39,853 nt of DNA, from NCBI GenBank assembly GCA_029261135.1, contig JAJDBX010000060.1, forward strand, positions 1-39,853, written 5' to 3'. Below, piece by piece: positions 8,901 through 17,598 of this stretch. The translations under genes and the position numbers were made by a program. This DNA is from Nitrospirota bacterium. Its GTDB lineage: Bacteria; Nitrospirota; Nitrospiria; SBBL01; JAADHI01. Under the pieces are notes generated by a model that saw nothing but the letters and a program-made list of their open reading frames with translations, was not told the origin of the DNA and searched no databases. Positions within the stretch are counted from its first letter, which is position 1. Each line of letters begins with the position of its first letter.

Positions 8901-9010
8901 TGAGGAGCCTCTGATTCAATCTGTCTTGAATTGTGTGCTGGTTATGCGACACACCCTGCAGAATAAAAATCTTCCGCACTAAAATTCGAGATTGAATCAG
9001 AGGCTCCTCA
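8901..9010. repeat. 110-bp element with perfect 22-bp terminal inverted repeats
   Basis: The left arm 8901-8922 (starts TGAGGAGCCTCTG) is the exact reverse complement of 8989-9010 (ends CAGAGGCTCCTCA). The 66 bases between them contain a smaller stem (TGTGT/ACACA). No T-run follows on either strand. The shape suits a MITE-like miniature element or a very long transcribed hairpin. It lies between the sigma-54 gene and the exported protein at 9033, so it may shape that gene's leader. Confidence 0.7.
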
Positions 9011-9032
9011 CCTGAAACCTCTGGGAACAAAA

Positions 9033-9566
9033 TTGAAAAGGTTCAATCTTTTCTTCATCTTATTTTCGCTTTTATGCATATCGACAGAAGTCTCTGCGCT
9101 CAATGAAACCTCGCATCTCCTACTAGATCAACTTTTTGAAAAAGGGAAAAAAGCCACGCGCGAAGAGCTGCTTGAGATGTTGATCCCGGTCGCAGGGAAT
9201 CCCCTGCTGACCCACATGCGAAAAAATCGTGAAATGGGTTATCTTGTTTACATTTCAGGCTGGCATCTTTCCAAATCAGAAAAAAATAGTTTATATACAG
9301 AGGTTTTCCGATTACTTGATCAACAGCGTAAGGAAATCTATTTAAAAACACACGCACATCTGGGTGATCAAATTAGAGCCGCCATCAAAACAGGACGTCT
9401 TCTTGTGGGGATGTCGCAAGAGAGTGTTAAGGCAAGTCTAGGCAACCCAGAGGAGGTCAAACCTGCAATCGGCACATTTTTTAATACAGAGCGATGGACT
9501 TACTACAGCAAACGAAAAGTGCTTTTTTTTAAAAAAGGGGTTCTTTCGTCCTTCAAGAGCCAGTAA
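9033..9566 (+). CDS. Exported protein with BamE/SmpA-like C-terminal domain
   Basis: This 177-residue protein has a Sec signal peptide (MKRFNLFFILFSLLCISTEVSA, cleavage near residue 22; no lipobox Cys at the junction). The last 50 residues read GMSQESVKASLGNPEEVKP followed by ERWTYY and a final KVLFFKKGVLSSF. This resembles the BamE/SmpA or DUF2845 fold (GM....V...LG.P.....ERW.Y......L.F..G.L). The middle is charged and helical and I cannot place it. The start is TTG; no ATG fits in frame upstream, and the signal peptide begins correctly here. It ends 9 bases before the thermonuclease-like gene, so the two are probably co-transcribed. The function is unknown; an envelope role is likely. Confidence 0.75.
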   Translation: MKRFNLFFILFSLLCISTEVSALNETSHLLLDQLFEKGKKATREELLEMLIPVAGNPLLTHMRKNREMGYLVYISGWHLSKSEKNSLYTEVFRLLDQQRKEIYLKTHAHLGDQIRAAIKTGRLLVGMSQESVKASLGNPEEVKPAIGTFFNTERWTYYSKRKVLFFKKGVLSSFKSQ

Positions 9567-9575
9567 TGACCTGAA

Positions 9576-10079
9576 ATGACACGATTTTTTCATGCGATCT
9601 TATGGTTCATCTTGTTTTTTGTTGCGGTGTCAGCCTCTGCTGCAGAGCCCAAATTTTCTTATTCGTTTAATGGGACAGTGCTGGATGTCCTAGAAGGCGA
9701 TTTACTCAGTATTTTACATCAAGGGAAACGCATCAAAGTGCGTTTGTCCGATATCGACTGTCCCGAAGTCGATCAGGCTTTTTATAATGAAGCAATGAAA
9801 TTCAGTGCGATACTGGTTTATTCCGGCCCAGTCAGGATTGATGTCAAAGAGCTGGACGAGCAGGGCAGAGCCGTTGGAGAAGTGGTTCTCCTCGATAAAA
9901 GGCTCAATCTCAATAAAGAACTCGTTAAGGCAGGGCTGGCTTGGTGGCAATGGAAAAAATCTGATGATTCTTCTTATGGCGAACTAGAAGTAATTGCCCG
10001 AGAAATGAAAATCGGTTTATGGAAAGACAAGAACCCGACCCCACCTTGGGAATTTCATATCAAAAAAGGCGGTTCTTAA
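9576..10079 (+). CDS. Exported thermonuclease-family (SNase-like) protein
   Basis: Of 167 residues, 1-22 are a signal peptide ending SASA-AE. The mature part is one staphylococcal-nuclease fold. The residues matching the SNase active site are present: the Asp in EGDLLSI (metal ligand), the Arg and Glu in KVRLSDIDCPE, and the second Arg in DEQGRAVG. The usual DGDT motif is altered to EGDL. Later family signatures are LNLNKELVKAGLAWWQWK and GLWKDKNPTPPWEF. Such proteins are calcium-dependent phosphodiesterases that cut DNA or RNA outside the cytoplasm, though many family members have not been tested. It converges on prsK with 20 bases between stop codons. Confidence 0.88.
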   Translation: MTRFFHAILWFILFFVAVSASAAEPKFSYSFNGTVLDVLEGDLLSILHQGKRIKVRLSDIDCPEVDQAFYNEAMKFSAILVYSGPVRIDVKELDEQGRAVGEVVLLDKRLNLNKELVKAGLAWWQWKKSDDSSYGELEVIAREMKIGLWKDKNPTPPWEFHIKKGGS

Positions 10080-10099
10080 GCACAGGATTTTTTTTGATT

Positions 10100-12163
10100 T
10101 CATTCTTTATTCTCACCACTCACGGGGAGCTCGACGGAAAAGGTACTGCCAAGCCCCTCTTGGCTTTCAACGTGAATTTTACCCCCATGTGCTTTTACGA
10201 TTTGCTGGCACTGAAATAGACCAATACCCCATCCTGCAGCACGTGTTGTCCGAAGCGGTTTAAAAAGCTTTGTCGAAATGAAAGTTTCTGTCATGCCACA
10301 GCCTTCGTCTTTTACAGAAAAATAGACTTGATCTCCGACTGCTTGTGTTTCAATCGTGACACTTCCCTCTTCATCACTGGCATTACATGCATTTATAATC
10401 AGGTTCCGAATGACATTGGCCAGTTGTTCCGAGTCTGCTGAAAGTTTCGGCAACTCACCAAAAATAGAACAAATTCGACCCTTCAGTCCAAGAGCACGAT
10501 CAAGTCCAGTCAGCGTATCATCAACGAGATCATTAAGATCGACTTCTGATTTGGAAAGGACGAGGCCTTTAGAGACCACACTGATATGTTTAATAAGCTG
10601 ATTCATTTTATCTGCAGTATCCTTGATTGTAATGAACGCATCTTTTTGAAAATCAGGATTTGAACCATGTTTTTCAACATTTTGGGCGAGGAGGGACAAG
10701 GTCGAGGTATAATTCTTCAAATCATGAAGAAAAAATGAGGATAGGGTATGGATGGCCTTGAGTTCTCTCATAACGCCCAATTCTTCGATGAGCCGTACCC
10801 GGTCAATCTGACCAGCGGCTTGGTCGGCGATGGTCATGAGGAGTTCCAGATCGTGATAATCATAATGTTCGTTTGTGATCTTTCGCCCAAGTGCGAAGAT
10901 GCCGATCATTTCTTGGTTCGAGTAGATCGGAATCCATGCTGAAATGGGGTTTGCTTCAAAAAAGGCCGAAGACGATTGACTAATTTCTTCAAAAAGTAGA
11001 CTAGTGTCCCTCAGTTCAAGTGGATTACCTCCCTTTTTAATCGTGCTCACCAAGGATCCCTCGTCAGGCCAAATGGCCGGGGCTAAAGCAAAACCGCATC
11101 GGCTCGCAAGGTAGTAACGGCTTCGCTCTCTGTCTAATAACCAGATCGCGCTATCATTTGTCCCAATCGTTTCGGCCAACCACTCGACCAGGGAAGGTAA
11201 GAGTTCGGGCAAGCCCAATCTAGATCCGACTGCACACGTAAATTCTTGCCATTTACTCCGATAATCATGTTTATTTTTATAAAAATTTACACTGATAAAG
11301 CTCTGTATCTTTCTCCGAAGTCCTTCAGAAAGTAGAAGAACCACCATGGCCAAAAGTGCCATAAAGACCCCAAGGGGGATGAGGCGGACATACGTTTCTG
11401 CACCAAAGCGCTGAATCCCAATGATCGCGAGTCCGACGAGTCCGAGGTAAGCACCCACAGCGAGTAAGGTGACCGATTTATAGACGACATAGCGTGAAAC
11501 AAAAATATCAACATTAAGCAAACGATGACGCACAAGGGCATATAAAATCATGAAATACGTCAGAATCAGTGCGGTTGAATAAAAGGGGAGTCCATCAATA
11601 AAAATCGTTGAAAAAAGAAGAACTTGTCCTGTCCGATACACCTCAAGCGCCAGGATGCCCCCCGCCCCAAGAAGCATGTATTTAATTTGATCCCGAACCG
11701 TCCCGGACGAATCCCGAAAAGTTTGCTCCAGATTCATCAATATCAGAATCAAAACACAGAGATAGAGTATAAAAAACACAAATCCAAACCGATTAATAGG
11801 CAGATTTTGCGATGAGAGGTTCACAAGAGAAGACGGTTCAAAAAGTGGAAAAAGGAGTAAGCTCACTAAAACAAAATACAAACTCATTAGAGGCAGTTTT
11901 TTTCGTAAAATCACACCCTCATTTGCGCGGGCAAATGTCATGGAAAAAAGGAGCCACCCGCCACCCATCAACACTTTACTAAAAACAATCATTTTCCCAT
12001 AGAACTGCGTTCGACTTGGGTCAGAAGAAAGACCCACAAACACGGCGCCAGTCTCTTGTAGCGCAAGTCCAAGCATGGCAATCGTAAAACCGAGATTTGC
12101 GGGGCGTTTTGTCCCTTTCAATCCAACAAAAAATGCGAATCCCAAGCAGAACAAAACACTCAA
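10100..12163 (-). CDS. prsK: PEP-CTERM system histidine kinase PrsK
   Basis: PrsK is the membrane sensor kinase found with exosortase A loci; with PrsR it controls exopolysaccharide and PEP-CTERM genes. At 687 residues the length is right. Residues 1 to about 290 form a bundle of eight to ten membrane helices, and a GAF-like domain covers about 300-460. The dimerisation helix has the phosphorylated His in FFLHDLKNYTSTLSLLAQ (about residue 480). The ATPase domain has the N-box NVIRNLIINACNAS, then DEGCGM and GWGIGLFQC. The start is doubtful: TTG at 12163 lacks a purine-rich site, and hydrophobic sequence (IIGLISQLSLPPLL) continues upstream in frame to a stop, with no standard ATG. The usual partner PrsR is not in this window. 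Confidence 0.88.
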   Translation of the reverse strand: MSVLFCLGFAFFVGLKGTKRPANLGFTIAMLGLALQETGAVFVGLSSDPSRTQFYGKMIVFSKVLMGGGWLLFSMTFARANEGVILRKKLPLMSLYFVLVSLLLFPLFEPSSLVNLSSQNLPINRFGFVFFILYLCVLILILMNLEQTFRDSSGTVRDQIKYMLLGAGGILALEVYRTGQVLLFSTIFIDGLPFYSTALILTYFMILYALVRHRLLNVDIFVSRYVVYKSVTLLAVGAYLGLVGLAIIGIQRFGAETYVRLIPLGVFMALLAMVVLLLSEGLRRKIQSFISVNFYKNKHDYRSKWQEFTCAVGSRLGLPELLPSLVEWLAETIGTNDSAIWLLDRERSRYYLASRCGFALAPAIWPDEGSLVSTIKKGGNPLELRDTSLLFEEISQSSSAFFEANPISAWIPIYSNQEMIGIFALGRKITNEHYDYHDLELLMTIADQAAGQIDRVRLIEELGVMRELKAIHTLSSFFLHDLKNYTSTLSLLAQNVEKHGSNPDFQKDAFITIKDTADKMNQLIKHISVVSKGLVLSKSEVDLNDLVDDTLTGLDRALGLKGRICSIFGELPKLSADSEQLANVIRNLIINACNASDEEGSVTIETQAVGDQVYFSVKDEGCGMTETFISTKLFKPLRTTRAAGWGIGLFQCQQIVKAHGGKIHVESQEGLGSTFSVELPVSGENKE

Positions 12164-12282
12164 AAGAGGAGGAAGACTGAGCTGTGAAATAAGACCTATG
12201 ATAAACGACCTTTAATAATAAATTTTAGATTGATCAGTACAACAATTAGAAACGAAATTATACCCGCTTAGAGATAAGCTGG

Positions 12283-13863
12283 CTAGAGGAGCTTGGATCC
12301 GGGCAGGGCTTGAACGATAAAAGGGGACACCTGACGAATATACTGCACCCCAAGGTGAACGGCACTGTCAGAAGGAGCCCCTCGTGGGATAGGTACGGAG
12401 ACCCGAATCATTGCCCCATCTGTTCTACCTTGAGTAATCGAGTCCCAGATGAGATAGATTTTTGCCCAATATTCACTGGTAATGACTCTTCCCCTATCCT
12501 GATACCAATACAAAATAAGCTGGCGATCTAAGCCTTTTTGCACGATCACTTTATTGATCGTCTGTCTGGTTTCAGGCCCTTCCCCTGTTGCCATCGTAAT
12601 TGGCAAACTTTCTATCTCGACAATTTCCCAACCACTACCGGGCAAACAGTTTTTGGGGCTGTGATAGGTTTTTCCCGTCCGTTGACTTGCATAATAACCC
12701 GCGTAAAGCCAAAGGGAAGGGGACTGCCCCGTTAACGCTTCGCTGGACACATAATGACGATTGATATAGTCAGTGACCCCGAGCACATCCACCGTTTTTT
12801 CTTCAAAAGGGCGGTCTTGTCCCGACCATTGCTCAATCTGAATGGGAACAATGGAGAGGGGTTGCCTCAACAAGGTCGGGCTGTCATGCAAAAGAATGTT
12901 CCGGTTCACATAAATCCCTGAACCTAAAATAAATATTGAAACGATAAGAGAGAGCCAAATGGGGCGTGGCTGCCCTTGAGGGATTTTCTGAATGGTGATT
13001 TTTTTGGAGGTCTCTTTATCGGGGAACTTCGAGAAAATATACCCAACAATCAGCAGCATGACAAACGCAACAATAAAAACAAGCCATCCTGTAAAGGTGT
13101 GATAAAATCCTTGCGCCGCTTTTTCTCCCACGTACTCCGCAAGTATCCCCGTTCCGGTCACACGAAACGCGTTTGATAAGATCGCAATCGGGATCGTTGA
13201 GAACATCATAAGCCCGCGTTTCAAACTCGTTTTCTGTGTAATATAAGCAAAAAGTGTGCCGATTGCGGATAAGGACATGAGCGAACGGATGCCACTACAT
13301 GCCTCGGTAACGTCCATCGTCGAGGTGGCCAAATAAATAAGGTTCCCTTCACGGAGGACTGGAATACTAATGACCTGAAGACAAAACGCAGCAGTTTGTG
13401 CTGCAAAAAGCTGCAAAGGGAAAGCAACCGCATTAAAAATAATTGCAGGAAGGGGAATCATAAAAAATAAAAAACCAATAGGAAAAAGAAGTGTTTTAAA
13501 TGTATTAAATCCTAAAAAGGAAATGACCAAACCAGAGATCGTGATGAGTAGCGAGATTCGCATGAGGAATAGCTCAGACCCGGCATTTCCAAGAGTCAGG
13601 AGGCCCACACCGCTCAAAAGAAGCAGAAAGCCACGATAATCCGGTCTGAAAAAACGTGTTTTAAGGGACATTCGGTGATCAAAAACAAAATAAAGGCTAA
13701 TCAGAGGAACCAGCAAACCATGGGAATAATCAGGATCATTCCACCAGTCATCTGCTAGACCGAGGAGTACTGGAGAGTAAAGTATAGATATAATCCCGAT
13801 TATTACGGCAAATACCCAAAATTGAACTGTTCTCATAAGCTGAGGCCATTGAGTGGTCAACAT
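12283..13863 (-). CDS. xrtA: Exosortase A fused to EpsI domain
   Basis: Exosortase A is a polytopic membrane transpeptidase/protease thought to cut PEP-CTERM proteins and anchor them during export. Of 526 residues, about 1-290 form the exosortase core with eight or so helices and the three conserved catalytic residues in order: Cys189 in VTEACSGIRS, Arg234 in ILSNAFRVTG, and His255 in FYHTFTGW. Residues from about 310 are the soluble EpsI domain after one helix (SIVPIQIEQWSGQDRPFE, YYASQRTGKTYHSPKNCLPG), which is often joined to XrtA. The ATG at 13863 is clear. It lies 119 bases upstream of prsK on the same strand, as expected for an exopolysaccharide/PEP-CTERM locus, yet no glycosyltransferases are nearby. 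Confidence 0.93.
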   Translation of the reverse strand: MLTTQWPQLMRTVQFWVFAVIIGIISILYSPVLLGLADDWWNDPDYSHGLLVPLISLYFVFDHRMSLKTRFFRPDYRGFLLLLSGVGLLTLGNAGSELFLMRISLLITISGLVISFLGFNTFKTLLFPIGFLFFMIPLPAIIFNAVAFPLQLFAAQTAAFCLQVISIPVLREGNLIYLATSTMDVTEACSGIRSLMSLSAIGTLFAYITQKTSLKRGLMMFSTIPIAILSNAFRVTGTGILAEYVGEKAAQGFYHTFTGWLVFIVAFVMLLIVGYIFSKFPDKETSKKITIQKIPQGQPRPIWLSLIVSIFILGSGIYVNRNILLHDSPTLLRQPLSIVPIQIEQWSGQDRPFEEKTVDVLGVTDYINRHYVSSEALTGQSPSLWLYAGYYASQRTGKTYHSPKNCLPGSGWEIVEIESLPITMATGEGPETRQTINKVIVQKGLDRQLILYWYQDRGRVITSEYWAKIYLIWDSITQGRTDGAMIRVSVPIPRGAPSDSAVHLGVQYIRQVSPFIVQALPGSKLL

Positions 13864-14078
13864 TCAACCTCGTGGATATTCTTTATAAAAGTCCAGAACG
13901 ATCATGCCCCTTATATTCAATATAAAAAAATTTCGAAGAGAATACCGATGACTGTGATAAATTGTAGTAGAAATAGAGACTCAGCACAATACCCTCAAAA
14001 GAGGGGGACACGATTTAAAGGTGTTTCTTGACAAGGGATTTTGGAGGTTGGTACTTTGAAAAAGCGGAGGAACTCTGG

Positions 14079-14687
14079 ATGGATGCATCGGCTTTAAAGC
14101 GCTTGATCCGTTTAGAGCAGCTCCTTTTTAGAAGGCAATTAAGTGCCTCAGATCGTGATCTTAAAAGTGCTGCAATTACTGAGCGCTTGCTTTGTTTTGA
14201 CCTATTTCAAAAAGCAGGCTCAGTTCAGTTGTACCTTTCAAGCCAAGAAGAGGTGGATACAACATCACTGATTTATGCCGCACATCGTCTAAAAAAGCGG
14301 ATTGCCGTTCCGGTGCTTGATATCAAAAATAAAACACTTATTTTTTCAAAATTGTTTCGCATTGATCCCGATATCTTCGAAGTAGGCCCATTTGGTATTT
14401 CTCAGCCCAAACCTGCGTTTCAAAAGAAGATGGATATGGATGTAATAGACTTTTGGATTGTGCCGGGGATCGCCTTTGATAAAAAAGGAAACCGTTTGGG
14501 TTACGGCGGAGGATACTATGACCGTATCCTATCTCAGACGCAAAAACCCGTCCTTGGACTTGCTTTTGAGCTTCAAATTGTTAAGGATGTCCCGATAGAA
14601 TCGACGGATGTTCCGGTGGATGTGATTATTACAGAGGAAAGAACCATTATTTGCAGAGAGGCTGAGATTGAGCGCAACACGAATTGA
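14079..14687 (+). CDS. 5-formyltetrahydrofolate cyclo-ligase
   Basis: This enzyme converts 5-formyl-THF with ATP to 5,10-methenyl-THF, returning stored folate to the active pool. The protein is 202 residues if started at ATG 14079, which has CGGAGG 8 bases upstream; an earlier in-frame TTG at 14028 would add an unlike 17-residue tail. Family marks are the N-terminal LIRLEQLLFRRQ, the substrate region VQLYLSSQEEVDT, and the nucleotide motif GNRLGYGGGYYDR near residue 165. It is the first gene of a one-carbon operon and overlaps folD by 20 bases. TTGACA (14028) with TACTTT (14052) at 18-base spacing is a possible promoter right before it. Confidence 0.92.
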   Translation: MDASALKRLIRLEQLLFRRQLSASDRDLKSAAITERLLCFDLFQKAGSVQLYLSSQEEVDTTSLIYAAHRLKKRIAVPVLDIKNKTLIFSKLFRIDPDIFEVGPFGISQPKPAFQKKMDMDVIDFWIVPGIAFDKKGNRLGYGGGYYDRILSQTQKPVLGLAFELQIVKDVPIESTDVPVDVIITEERTIICREAEIERNTN

Positions 14688-15525
14688 CGGTAAACAAATT
14701 GCGAAAGAGGTACGGGATGATATTCAACGAGAGATTTCAGCACGGGGTGCAAAAGATGTTCCCGGTCTCGCCGTGATCTTGGTTGGGGAGGACCCTGCTT
14801 CTCAAGTCTATGTTCGAAATAAGCGAAAGATGTGCGAAGCGGTGGGCATTTACGCCGAGGAATACCAATTACCCGAAAACACTTCGGAAGACAAAGTGAT
14901 CAAACAAGTTGAAAGTTTAAACCAAGATCCGAAAATCCACGGGATTCTCGTCCAACTCCCCTTGCCAAAACAGATCAACACACGCCGTGTGTTGGATACC
15001 GTGAGTCCAGACAAAGACGTTGATGGCTTTCATTATATGAATGTCGGGAAGCTCGTCGCCAATCGCCCCGGTTTTGTGTCCTGTACGCCCCTGGGTATCA
15101 TTGCCTTACTTGATCGAAGCAAGATCAAGATCGAAGGTGCGAATGCCGTTGTGGTCGGGCGCAGTGATATTGTCGGGAAACCGGTAGCCTTGCTCTTACT
15201 GCACCGGCATGCGACCGTGACCCTCTCTCATTCCAGAACACGTGATTTAGCCGCTGTATGTCGAGAGGCCGATATCTTGATCGCCGCAATTGGAAAACCA
15301 CAATTTATTACAAAAGATATGGTCAAGCCCGGTGCAACGGTGATTGACGTGGGGATTAACCGCTTGCCCGATGGCCGCTTGGTGGGCGATGTGGATTTTG
15401 ATCCGGTCAGTGAGATTGCCGGAGCCATGACCCCGGTACCGGGCGGCGTCGGGCCCATGACCATTGCCATGCTGCTTTCAAATACACTGCAATCGCTCAA
15501 ATTTACGGAAAAACGCGGAAGATAA
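14668..15525 (+). CDS. folD: Bifunctional methylene-THF dehydrogenase/cyclohydrolase
   Basis: FolD interconverts 5,10-methylene-THF, 5,10-methenyl-THF and 10-formyl-THF using NADP. It has 285 residues, a normal length. The catalytic Tyr48 and Lys52 are in GEDPASQVYVRNKRK. The dinucleotide domain has VVVGRSDIVGKPVALLLL, and the signature PGGVGPMTIAMLLSNT is near the end. The start is TTG, inside the end of the preceding gene, which fits translational coupling; the N-terminus SATRIDGKQIAKEV aligns well with the family. metV follows after 10 bases. In this operon it supplies methylene-THF for MetF, PanB and TrmFO. Confidence 0.96.
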   Translation: MSATRIDGKQIAKEVRDDIQREISARGAKDVPGLAVILVGEDPASQVYVRNKRKMCEAVGIYAEEYQLPENTSEDKVIKQVESLNQDPKIHGILVQLPLPKQINTRRVLDTVSPDKDVDGFHYMNVGKLVANRPGFVSCTPLGIIALLDRSKIKIEGANAVVVGRSDIVGKPVALLLLHRHATVTLSHSRTRDLAAVCREADILIAAIGKPQFITKDMVKPGATVIDVGINRLPDGRLVGDVDFDPVSEIAGAMTPVPGGVGPMTIAMLLSNTLQSLKFTEKRGR

Positions 15526-15535
15526 GAGAAAACGG

Positions 15536-15817
15536 ATGACTTACAAATTCCCCAATTGCACACATAACCATCTTTGTGAAGAGACGGGCGGCATCTGCCC
15601 CATCGTGGGCTGCCCGAAAGAATTGGTCAATGGCCCCTGTGGCGGAATCCGAGATGGGGGAAAATGTGAGGTCATTGATGATTTCGATTGTGTCTGGGTC
15701 ACGATTTACAACGAAATGAAAAAAAATAACGAACTCGATAAAATGCTTCAAATCCAAGAACCGCGGAGTGGTAACTTCTATGCAGACCTTATCAACAACA
15801 AAGAGCAGAAGTCTTAG
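15536..15817 (+). CDS. metV: MetV-type cysteine-rich partner of methylene-THF reductase
   Basis: This 93-residue protein matches the MTHFR C-terminal (MetV) zinc-binding family. Seven cysteines (8, 14, 21, 26, 35, 44, 52) occur in the family pattern ICPIVGCPKELVNGPCGG then GGKCEV and DCVW. In acetogens and other anaerobes MetV binds MetF and links the reductase to electron donors other than NADPH. I chose ATG 15536, 10 bases after the folD stop; a longer upstream frame is not needed. It lies 9 bases before metF, as expected for a MetFV complex. Confidence 0.88.
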   Translation: MTYKFPNCTHNHLCEETGGICPIVGCPKELVNGPCGGIRDGGKCEVIDDFDCVWVTIYNEMKKNNELDKMLQIQEPRSGNFYADLINNKEQKS

Positions 15818-15826
15818 ATCAAGCTG

Positions 15827-16780
15827 ATGAAAGATAACCTGAAAATCCCAACCCCGATTAAAACTCTTCAAGAAGCCTGTGAATCGGGTGACTTTATTGT
15901 CACGGCAGAATCAGCCCCCCCAAAAGGGAGCGATATCTCCCTTTTCACAGAGCGTGCTAAAGGGCTCTTGGGTAAAGTCCATGCACTGAATGTGACGGAC
16001 AACCAAGCGGCCATCATGCGAACCAGTTCCTTGGCCATGAGCAAGATCCTGTTTGACTTAGGGCATGATCCCGTTTTTCAGGTCACCGGGCGGGATCGTA
16101 ATCGGCTTGCCATTCAATCAGATTTACTTGGTGCACAGGTCTTGGGTATACGCAACGTACTCTGCCTTACAGGGGATTATGTCACGGTGGGCAACCAAAG
16201 AGACACAAAACCCGTTTTTGATCTGGAATCGGTTCAAATTTTAAAAGTCTTGGCGGATCTGAACGCGGGGCGAGACATGGTCGGGAATACACTCAAAGGC
16301 GGGACGACGCTTTTCCCCGGCGCAGTGGCAATTCCAGAATCTGATTCATTGGAACCCCTTTTGATTAAATTTCAAAAAAAAATCATGGTAGGGGCGCGAT
16401 TTTTTCAAACACAGGCGGTGTTCGATCCAGAGCAATTCAAGCGATTTATGGATTTTGCTCGGAAATTTGATGTGAAAATTATCGCCGGGATTCTTCTGCT
16501 TCGATCTGATAAAATGGCACGCTACGTCACAAAAAATATCCCAGGCATCCGCGTGCCGGACACACTGATCCGAAAACTCGAAAAGGCAGGGAAAGAAGGC
16601 GCGCTCGAGGCGGGGATTGATATTGCGACTTCGACCATTGAAGCCATTCGAAACATGTGTGATGGGGTACATATTATGGCCATCGGCGCAGAAAGCCAGA
16701 TTCCCGTAGTTCTCGAACGCGCCAACTTGTTACCGCTTCAATCAGAGCCTGTCGCAAACCTAAAAAAGAGCATGCCCTAA
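15827..16780 (+). CDS. metF: Methylenetetrahydrofolate reductase
   Basis: MetF is a FAD enzyme that reduces 5,10-methylene-THF to 5-methyl-THF for methionine synthesis or the methyl branch of the Wood-Ljungdahl pathway. It has 317 residues and a TIM-barrel pattern: [14 protein letters not shown] near the start, [40 protein letters not shown], and [14 protein letters not shown]. The form is the MetV-dependent type found in anaerobes, not the longer two-domain eukaryotic type. It follows metV closely, and its stop overlaps the panB start (TAATG). Whether the organism uses it for carbon fixation cannot be judged from this window. Confidence 0.94.
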   Translation: MKDNLKIPTPIKTLQEACESGDFIVTAESAPPKGSDISLFTERAKGLLGKVHALNVTDNQAAIMRTSSLAMSKILFDLGHDPVFQVTGRDRNRLAIQSDLLGAQVLGIRNVLCLTGDYVTVGNQRDTKPVFDLESVQILKVLADLNAGRDMVGNTLKGGTTLFPGAVAIPESDSLEPLLIKFQKKIMVGARFFQTQAVFDPEQFKRFMDFARKFDVKIIAGILLLRSDKMARYVTKNIPGIRVPDTLIRKLEKAGKEGALEAGIDIATSTIEAIRNMCDGVHIMAIGAESQIPVVLERANLLPLQSEPVANLKKSMP

Positions 16781-17586
16781 TGAAAACGCAATCAATCACT
16801 GTTCCAAGATTAAAACAAAAAAAGGCGAAGGGCGAAAAAATTTCCGTGCTGACAGCCTACGACTTTCCATTCGCAAAATTGATAGATGAGGCGGGAATGG
16901 ATATCATCCTTGTGGGGGACACCCTCGGTATTGTCGTTCAAGGAGAAGAAAGTACACTCCCGGTGACGATGGATCAGATGGTTTATCACACCCAGTTGGT
17001 TTCCCGAGCTGCCAAACGGTCGCTTGTTGTGGCTGACATGCCTTTCATGTCCTATCAATGCAGCCTTGAAGAAACGCTAAAAAATGCAGGGCGATTACTG
17101 AAAGAAGGCCGGGCAGCGGCGGTCAAATTTGAAGGGGGTGCGCATGTCTGTGACCGTGTGGAAGCCTTGAGCCAGGTTGATATCCCCGTGATGGCACATA
17201 TTGGCTTGACCCCACAGTCTGTCCACCGAATGGGTGGTTATAAAGTGCAGGGACGTGAAATAGATCAAGCCAAAGCCCTACTCGGCGACGCGAAAGATCT
17301 TGAATCTGCCGGCGCTTTTTCCATCGTCTTAGAAGGCATCCCCAATGCCCTTGCCGCAGAGATCACCAAAGCCCTCACAATTCCGACCATCGGTATTGGG
17401 GCAGGCCCCCACTGCGATGGACAAGTGTTGGTCATGCATGATTTATTGGGGCTTTTTACACGCTTTCAGCCTAAATTTGTCCGGCGTTACGCTGATTTAA
17501 CAACGATTGCCGCCGATGCCTTTGCCCGATATCAATCCGATGTACTGTCTGGAAAGTTTCCCACCGAAGAAGAAGGGTATCAATAA
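16780..17586 (+). CDS. panB: 3-methyl-2-oxobutanoate hydroxymethyltransferase
   Basis: PanB transfers a hydroxymethyl group from 5,10-methylene-THF to alpha-ketoisovalerate to make ketopantoate, the first step to pantothenate and coenzyme A. At 268 residues it is full length. The family signatures are [18 protein letters not shown], the metal ligand Asp47 in ILVGDTLG, a second Asp in [14 protein letters not shown], and [20 protein letters not shown]. The ATG overlaps the metF stop by one base. panC and panD are not in the window. Its place here fits its use of methylene-THF. Confidence 0.97.
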   Translation: MKTQSITVPRLKQKKAKGEKISVLTAYDFPFAKLIDEAGMDIILVGDTLGIVVQGEESTLPVTMDQMVYHTQLVSRAAKRSLVVADMPFMSYQCSLEETLKNAGRLLKEGRAAAVKFEGGAHVCDRVEALSQVDIPVMAHIGLTPQSVHRMGGYKVQGREIDQAKALLGDAKDLESAGAFSIVLEGIPNALAAEITKALTIPTIGIGAGPHCDGQVLVMHDLLGLFTRFQPKFVRRYADLTTIAADAFARYQSDVLSGKFPTEEEGYQ

Positions 17587-17598
17587 AGCGCGGATACA

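Noticed and set aside
13864-14027. 6S RNA, sometimes next to the 5-formyl-THF cyclo-ligase gene
   Set aside because: I could not recognise the long bulged hairpin; only a small CCCTC/GAGGG stem is visible.
14028-14078. TTG start 51 bases upstream for the 5-formyl-THF cyclo-ligase
   Set aside because: The added residues do not match the family, there is no ribosome site, and ATG 14079 has a good one; the TTG also coincides with a possible -35 box.
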